From the NCBI GenBank assembly GCA_029866155.1, contig JARWZW010000034.1:1-34517 (forward strand): DNA of 34,517 nt. The letters run 5' to 3'. Numbering within the stretch: position 1 is the stretch's first letter; the number at the start of each line of letters is the position of its first letter. This document shows, piece after piece, positions 29,570 through 34,517 of this stretch. This DNA comes from Caulobacter sp. Its GTDB lineage: Bacteria; Pseudomonadota; Alphaproteobacteria; Caulobacterales; Caulobacteraceae. The translations under genes were made by a program, and so were the position numbers. The notes beneath the pieces were generated by a model. The model was given only the letters and a program-made list of their open reading frames with translations, did not search any database and was not told the DNA's origin.

Positions 29570-31198
29570 ATGCGCAATCTCTTCCTCGCCCTGCTTCTGG
29601 GCGGGACCATGGCGGGAGGGCTGGCGGCCTGTGGCGAGCAGGCCGTGTCCCGGCCGCCCTGCGCCCCGGGCAAGGTCTGCCTGACCATCGGCAACACCAA
29701 TGAGCCGGCGACCCTCGATCCCCATACCTCGACCGGCACCTGGGAAGACCGGATCCAGAGCGATCTGTTCACAGGGCTGGCCCAGTCTGACGCCGCCGGC
29801 AGGACCATCCCTGGGGTGGCGGAACGCTGGGAGGCCAGTCCCGACGGCCTTGTCTGGACCTTCCATCTTCGACCGGCCGTCTGGTCAGACGGCGTTCCCC
29901 TGACGGCCGACGACTTTGTCTTTTCCCTGCGGCGGGTGCTGAACCCGGAGACGGCGTCGGAATACGCCTCCCTGATCTTTCTCATCAAGAACGCCGAGGC
30001 GGTGAACAGCGGCAAGGCGCCGCTGGAGGCCCTGGGCGTCCGGGCCGTGGACGCCCGCACCCTGGAGATCACCTTGACCCATCCGGCGCCCTATCTGCCG
30101 GAACTGACCCGCCATCACGTCCTCTATCCGGTGGCCCGCCATGCGGTGGAAAAGTACGGCGAGGACTGGGTCAAGCCGGGCAGGATGGTCAGCAACGGCC
30201 CCTACCGGCTGGTCGACTGGCGGCTGGGCGACCATGTGAGGATCGAGAAGAACCCGCGCTTCTGGGATGCAGCCAAGGTCTGTGTCGACGAGGTGCGGTT
30301 CTATCCGACGACCGACGCCATTTCCGCCGAGCGGCGGGTGGACCGGGGCGAACTGGACATCAATACCGACATCCAGTCCAACCGCATCGCCCGACTACGG
30401 ACAAAGATGCCGGGCTATGTCCGCACCCATGTCTGGCTGGGCACCACCTATATGGCCTTTAATCGCGGACCCAAGTCCCGGGTTCCGGCCCTGAAGGACC
30501 GGCGGGTGCGCCAGGCCCTGACCATGGCCATCGACCGCGACTTCATCGCCACTGGACTGTTGCGAGGCGGTCAACTGCCCGCAAACACTATGGTTCCGCC
30601 CGGCGTGGCCAACTACCAGGCATCCCCTGGCCCCTATTGGGCCGGCTGGTCGCTGGAGAAGCGCCAGGCAGAGGCCCGGCGACTGCTGGCGGAAGCCGGA
30701 TTTGGTCCCGGCAACCCCCTGAAGGTCGAGATCAAGCACCGCAATTCCGCCGATCCCATGCTGTTCATGCCGGCCATCCAGGCCGACTGGAAACTGGTCG
30801 GGGTGCGGGCCATCCTGGCGCAGCAGGAGGGGCAGATCTCCTATGCCGACTACCGGGTGCGCAATTTCGAGGTGGCCGACGCGGCCTGGATCGCCGACTA
30901 CAACGACGCCACCAGCTTCCTCGACCTGCAGCGATCCAACTACGGGCCCCAGAACTACGGCGACTATGACAACCCGGCCTATGACTCCCTGATGATCCAG
31001 GCCGACAATGAGCCGGACGCCGCCCGGCGCGCGGAGATTCTCTCGAGGGCGGAGACCATGATGTTGAACGACGCGCCCATCGCGCCCGTCTATTTCTACA
31101 TCAACAAGAACCTGGTGAATCCCAGGATCACTGGCTGGATCGACAATCTGGTGGATCACCACCGCACGCGCTGGCTCTGTGTGAAGCCCGCAGCCTGA
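29570..31198 (+). CDS. oppA: Oligopeptide-binding lipoprotein OppA (SBP family 5)
   Basis: The 542-residue substrate-binding protein has a lipoprotein signal with lipobox LAAC (C21), so it should be tethered in the periplasm. The family-5 features are clear: NEPATLDPHTSTGTWEDRI, then GVAERWEASPDGLVWTFHLR, VWSDGVPLTADDFVFSLRR and SNGPYRLVDW. The length is normal for an oligopeptide binder. I chose the ATG at 29570, which follows GGGGGCGGC and begins the signal peptide; ATG 29519 would add 17 residues. It presumably feeds OppB and OppC encoded just upstream, although a gene on the opposite strand lies between them. Its promoter must lie in about 50 bp or inside that gene. Confidence 0.93.
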   Translation: MRNLFLALLLGGTMAGGLAACGEQAVSRPPCAPGKVCLTIGNTNEPATLDPHTSTGTWEDRIQSDLFTGLAQSDAAGRTIPGVAERWEASPDGLVWTFHLRPAVWSDGVPLTADDFVFSLRRVLNPETASEYASLIFLIKNAEAVNSGKAPLEALGVRAVDARTLEITLTHPAPYLPELTRHHVLYPVARHAVEKYGEDWVKPGRMVSNGPYRLVDWRLGDHVRIEKNPRFWDAAKVCVDEVRFYPTTDAISAERRVDRGELDINTDIQSNRIARLRTKMPGYVRTHVWLGTTYMAFNRGPKSRVPALKDRRVRQALTMAIDRDFIATGLLRGGQLPANTMVPPGVANYQASPGPYWAGWSLEKRQAEARRLLAEAGFGPGNPLKVEIKHRNSADPMLFMPAIQADWKLVGVRAILAQQEGQISYADYRVRNFEVADAAWIADYNDATSFLDLQRSNYGPQNYGDYDNPAYDSLMIQADNEPDAARRAEILSRAETMMLNDAPIAPVYFYINKNLVNPRITGWIDNLVDHHRTRWLCVKPAA

Positions 31199-31543
31199 GA
31201 CCCGGGAGGGGCGCGGCCTGTAGGCAACCTTTCAGGGGAACGATGCGGCGAGTCCCGCCTTGATTGAGCCAGCCGTTAGCCATGATTGCTGATGCGAACG
31301 GTGAAATATGCCTTCGGGACGCGCAGGCCGCAAATCCGTGGCCCAATTAGGGGCGTCCTGTGGCGCGGATGCGACAATCCTGCGGCGATAGCATTACGAT
31401 TAGGCAATGTGCGTTGACCCGCCTTCAAGCGACGGCCTAAACCTGCAGCTAACCGGTCGTTTATACGTCCGGGAGGCCCGAATTCACGCTTTTGAGGGGA
31501 GCGCGACCGTGAATATACGGCGCGCTGGCTCGGAGGGACTAAG
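31199..31543. promoter_or_regulatory. Leader region of the TonB-dependent receptor gene
   Basis: This 345-bp gap holds no credible gene. TTGACC at 31414-31419 and TAAACC at 31438-31443, 18 bases apart, form a plausible promoter about 100 bases upstream of the receptor start, similar to the Caulobacter housekeeping consensus. The leader is less GC-rich than the flanking genes. I did not recognise a riboswitch. GGAGGG at 31532-31537 is the receptor's ribosome binding site. Confidence 0.45.
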
Positions 31544-34459
31544 TTGAGAAACCATTCCACGCGCGGACGCCTGCTGGCATCCACGATGATTTGCGGGGCC
31601 GCCTTCGCGGCGTTCGCCGCCGCTGCGCCGGCCTTTGCCCAGGACGAGGGTGAAGTCGACGCCGTCTACGTCACCGGCTCGCGCATCCCGCAACCGAACC
31701 TGGTCACCACCAGCCCGGTCACCCAGGTGACGTCGGAAGACATCACCACCCAGGGCGTGAACCGCGTTGAAGACCTGGTGAACCAGCTGCCGCAGGCTTT
31801 CGCCGCGCAGAACTCCACCGTCTCCAACGGCGCTTCCGGCACCGCCACCGTCAACCTGCGGGGCATCGGCTCCGTCCGCACCCTGGTGCTGGTCGACGGT
31901 CGCCGCCTGCCCTACGGCTCGCCGAACGATCCGGCCGCCGACCTGAACCAGATCCCTTCGGCCCTGGTCGAGCGGGTTGAAGTCCTGACCGGCGGCGCTT
32001 CCGCCGTTTACGGTTCGGACGCCATCGCCGGCGTTGTCAACTTCATCATGAAGAAGGACTTCGAGGGCGTTCAGCTGTCGGGCCAGTACAGCTTCTATCA
32101 GCACCAGAACGACTTCAGCGGCGTCGGCAACATCCGCAAGACGATCGCCACCCGCGCCCTGACCAACCCGTCGCAGTTCCAGTCGCCCGATGACAACGTC
32201 ATCGACGGTTACGGCAAGGAAGTGTCGATGCTGATGGGCGTCAGCTCGCCTGACGACAAGGGCAACATCACTGCCTATGTCACCTACCGGAATAACGACG
32301 CCATCTCCCAGGCTGACCGCGACTTCTCGGGCTGCTCCATCGGCGCCCCGACTGCCGCCCTGCCGAAGAACTTCACTTGCGGCGGTTCCAGCACCAGCTA
32401 TCCGGGTCGTTTCACGGACTTCGCGACCTACAACTTCACGATCAACTCGGCGACCGGCAACACCTTCCGTCCGTTCAACAGCGCTACGGACCAGTACAAC
32501 TTCGGTCCGATCAACTACTACCAGCGCCCCGACGAGCGTTACTCGCTCGGCGCCGTCGGTCGTTACGAGGTCAACGACAAGGCTGAAGTCTTCACCCAGC
32601 TGATGTTCACCGACTATTCGACGGTGGCCCAGATCGCCCCGTCCGGTAACTTCTTTAGCACCTCGACGATCAACTGCGGCAACCCGATGCTGTCGGCTTC
32701 CCAGTCGGCCGCCATTGGCTGCACCGCCGGCGACATCGCCGCCGACAACACCAAGGACATGTATATCGCCCGCCGGAACGTCGAAGGCGGCGGCCGTCAG
32801 GATGACCTGCGTTACCAGTCCTACCGTGGCGTCCTGGGCGTTCGTGGCCAACTGTCCGACGTCTGGTCCTATGACGTGGCCGGCCAGTACAGCCGCGTCC
32901 AGCTGTCCCGGACCTACCTGAACGACTTCTCGATCACCCGCCTGGGCCGGTCGCTGGACGTCGTCAGCGTTGGCGGCACCCCGACCTGCCGGTCGGTGGT
33001 CAATGGCACCGACCCGAACTGCGTGCCCTGGAACATCTTCTCCATCGGCGGCGTCACCGACGCAGCCCTGGACTACCTGCAGGTTCCGGGCATCCAGCGC
33101 GCCGCGACCATCCAGCAGGTCGTGACGGGTTCGGTGGCCGGTGATCTGGGCGCCTATGGCGTCAAGACCCCCTGGGCTTCCAATGGCCTGCAGATCGCCG
33201 TCGGCGGCGAGTATCGCCGCGACGAACTGGAATCGACCACCGACACTGCCTTCGCCACTGGCGACCTGGCCGGTCAGGGTGGCCCGACCATCGGTCTCTC
33301 CGGTGCGACGGAAGTCTATGACCTGTTCGCCGAGGCTCGCATGTCGATCATCGAAGATGCGCCCTTTGCCAAGCTCCTGTCGGTCGAAGCCGCCTACCGC
33401 TTCTCCGACTACGGCACCGGCATCAACACCGACACCTACAAGCTGGCCGGTGACTGGGCTCCGTCCGACGACATCCGCTTCCGCGCCAGCTATCAACAGG
33501 CTGTCCGCGCTGCGAACGTCATCGAACTGTTCACGGCCCAGGGCTTTGGTCTGTTCGACCTGGATGAGGATCCCTGCGGCACTGCCGCTACGGCTTCCCT
33601 CGCCGCCTGTACCGCGACCGGCGTCCCCGCCGCTCAATACGGCACCGGCGCCCTGGACAGCCCGGCTGGTCAGTACAACCTGCTCGGCGGTGGTAACCCG
33701 GACCTCAGCCCGGAATCGGCCAAGACCTACACGGTTGGTTTCGTCCTGACCCCGGCGTTCATCCCCGGCCTGAACGTGTCGATCGACTACTTCAACATCG
33801 AAGTTGAAGACCTGATCACCACCTACGGCGCGGCCAACACGATTTCGGATTGCTACACCGGCGGCGACGCCGTGGCCTGCGCCCGTATCAACCGCAACGC
33901 CAACGGCCAGCTCTGGGTCGGCAGCGGCTATGTTGAAGACTTCAACATCAACGTCGGTTCGCTCGAAACCTCGGGTGTCGACTTCGTGGCCAACTACGGC
34001 TTCGATGTCGGTGAACTGGGCAGCATGGACGTCAACTTCATCGGCACCTGGATGGAAGCGTCTGACGCCTCCAACTCCAGCGTTGGCGACTGCGTTGGCA
34101 AGTTCGGCGGCGTCTGCGGCACCCCGACCCCGGAATGGCGCCACCGCGCCCGTCTGTCGTGGGATACCCCGTGGGGCATCGATCTGGCCGGCACCTGGCG
34201 CCACATTGGTGAAGTCGAGCTGGATACCGGTTCGGCTGGCCGTATCGACGGCGTGTTCGACGCTGAAAACTACTTCGACCTGTTCGCCTCCTGGAAAGCC
34301 ACCGACTCGGCTCGCTTCCGCGTCGGCGTGAACAACGTTCTGGATGATGACCCGCAGCTGTCCTACAGCGTCGGCACCACCGGCAACGGCAACACCTATC
34401 CCCAGACCTACGACTCCTTCGGTCGTTACGTCTTCATGGGCTTCACCCTGGACTTCTAA
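31544..34459 (+). CDS. TonB-dependent outer-membrane receptor
   Basis: The 971-residue protein has a signal peptide of about 32 residues ending AFA. A short N-terminal stretch with VYVTGSRI follows, then the plug domain (about residues 55-170) with VNLRGIGSVRTLVLVDGRRLPYG and YGSDAIAGVVNFIMKKDFEG. A large beta-barrel comes after that, with NPDLSPESAKTYTVGF near the C-terminal third. The protein ends FMGFTLDF, with the terminal phenylalanine required for outer-membrane insertion. It imports an unknown substrate using TonB energy. The start is TTG 31544 with GGAGGG six bases upstream. Codon use is richer in T-ending GCT, GTT, GGT and CGT than in the neighbouring genes, as in highly expressed genes. 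It follows oppA, so peptide uptake is a reasonable guess. Confidence 0.95.
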   Translation: MRNHSTRGRLLASTMICGAAFAAFAAAAPAFAQDEGEVDAVYVTGSRIPQPNLVTTSPVTQVTSEDITTQGVNRVEDLVNQLPQAFAAQNSTVSNGASGTATVNLRGIGSVRTLVLVDGRRLPYGSPNDPAADLNQIPSALVERVEVLTGGASAVYGSDAIAGVVNFIMKKDFEGVQLSGQYSFYQHQNDFSGVGNIRKTIATRALTNPSQFQSPDDNVIDGYGKEVSMLMGVSSPDDKGNITAYVTYRNNDAISQADRDFSGCSIGAPTAALPKNFTCGGSSTSYPGRFTDFATYNFTINSATGNTFRPFNSATDQYNFGPINYYQRPDERYSLGAVGRYEVNDKAEVFTQLMFTDYSTVAQIAPSGNFFSTSTINCGNPMLSASQSAAIGCTAGDIAADNTKDMYIARRNVEGGGRQDDLRYQSYRGVLGVRGQLSDVWSYDVAGQYSRVQLSRTYLNDFSITRLGRSLDVVSVGGTPTCRSVVNGTDPNCVPWNIFSIGGVTDAALDYLQVPGIQRAATIQQVVTGSVAGDLGAYGVKTPWASNGLQIAVGGEYRRDELESTTDTAFATGDLAGQGGPTIGLSGATEVYDLFAEARMSIIEDAPFAKLLSVEAAYRFSDYGTGINTDTYKLAGDWAPSDDIRFRASYQQAVRAANVIELFTAQGFGLFDLDEDPCGTAATASLAACTATGVPAAQYGTGALDSPAGQYNLLGGGNPDLSPESAKTYTVGFVLTPAFIPGLNVSIDYFNIEVEDLITTYGAANTISDCYTGGDAVACARINRNANGQLWVGSGYVEDFNINVGSLETSGVDFVANYGFDVGELGSMDVNFIGTWMEASDASNSSVGDCVGKFGGVCGTPTPEWRHRARLSWDTPWGIDLAGTWRHIGEVELDTGSAGRIDGVFDAENYFDLFASWKATDSARFRVGVNNVLDDDPQLSYSVGTTGNGNTYPQTYDSFGRYVFMGFTLDF

Positions 34460-34489
34460 TCCATCCAGTCTGAAGTGAGTTACGGAGGC

Positions 34490-34503
34490 GGGGGGGGGGG
34501 GGG
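34490..34503. repeat. Run of 14 G near the window end
   Basis: Fourteen consecutive G lie 30 bases after the receptor stop and are followed by a CG-only tail. This may be a true homopolymer or an assembly or sequencing artefact at a contig end. Confidence 0.8.
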
Positions 34504-34517
34504 CGCGCGCCCGGCGG

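Noticed and set aside
31484..34204. A 906-residue open frame antisense to the TonB receptor
   Set aside because: It is the mirror of a well-supported receptor gene. High GC at third codon positions opens the opposite frame. It has no recognisable domain and is unusually rich in valine, aspartate and glycine, as mirror frames are.

Overview
The window is high-GC chromosomal DNA of an alphaproteobacterium. The order Caulobacterales (a Caulobacter or Phenylobacterium relative) is the best fit. The strongest indicators are a full-length CcrM GANTC methyltransferase convergent with mutY, linked to dciA (DUF721), a DsbA-like thioredoxin lipoprotein and smc, plus a large TonB-dependent receptor. The species call is an inference; no rRNA or tRNA gene was seen.

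Layout. 1-371 has no gene I can support, only a REP-like palindrome at the left edge. Next come a TauE/SafE permease (minus) and a very large RTX (calcium-binding repeat) protein gene (plus), which is cut by an in-frame TAG at 3250-3252. From 6.1 to 8.5 kb there is a cytochrome P450 (minus) divergent from a TetR regulator and a rubredoxin, followed by a decayed copy of the rubredoxin 3' end. From 17.3 down to 8.5 kb a long minus-strand run encodes DciA, the DsbA-like lipoprotein, SMC, a c'-type cytochrome, a b561-type cytochrome, a DUF3089 hydrolase, a lipoprotein and a small secreted protein. A plus-strand DUF4274 gene and a divergent TetR/alpha-beta-hydrolase pair follow. The pair has two matching operator palindromes and an intrinsic terminator in the gap between the two genes. 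About 1 kb of repeat-rich non-coding DNA (19480-20498) precedes mutY. ccrM is convergent with mutY; upstream of ccrM lies a truncated, toxinless VapB-like antitoxin gene. The right part has an acyl-CoA dehydrogenase, a hybrid histidine kinase, a small phosphatase/sulfurtransferase-like gene, oppB-oppC, a secreted protein on the opposite strand, oppA and a TonB-dependent receptor. The window ends in a run of 14 G.

How the genes work together. The dciA-dsbA-smc and mutY-ccrM groups are replication, repair, chromosome-organisation and methylation functions. The ccrM leader carries CtrA-like half-sites, a GANTC site and a terminator-like hairpin, so its expression may be controlled at several levels. 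The P450, TetR and rubredoxin look like one inducible oxidation module. OppA, OppB and OppC next to a TonB receptor suggest oligopeptide import, but no Opp ATPase gene is present here.

The most unusual points are the RTX gene split by one stop codon within aligned repeats, the layered ccrM leader behind an orphan antitoxin, the operator-terminator-operator arrangement at the second TetR pair, and an 80-bp direct repeat that copies the 5' end of mutY. I did not find a convincing wholly new defence or mobile system.
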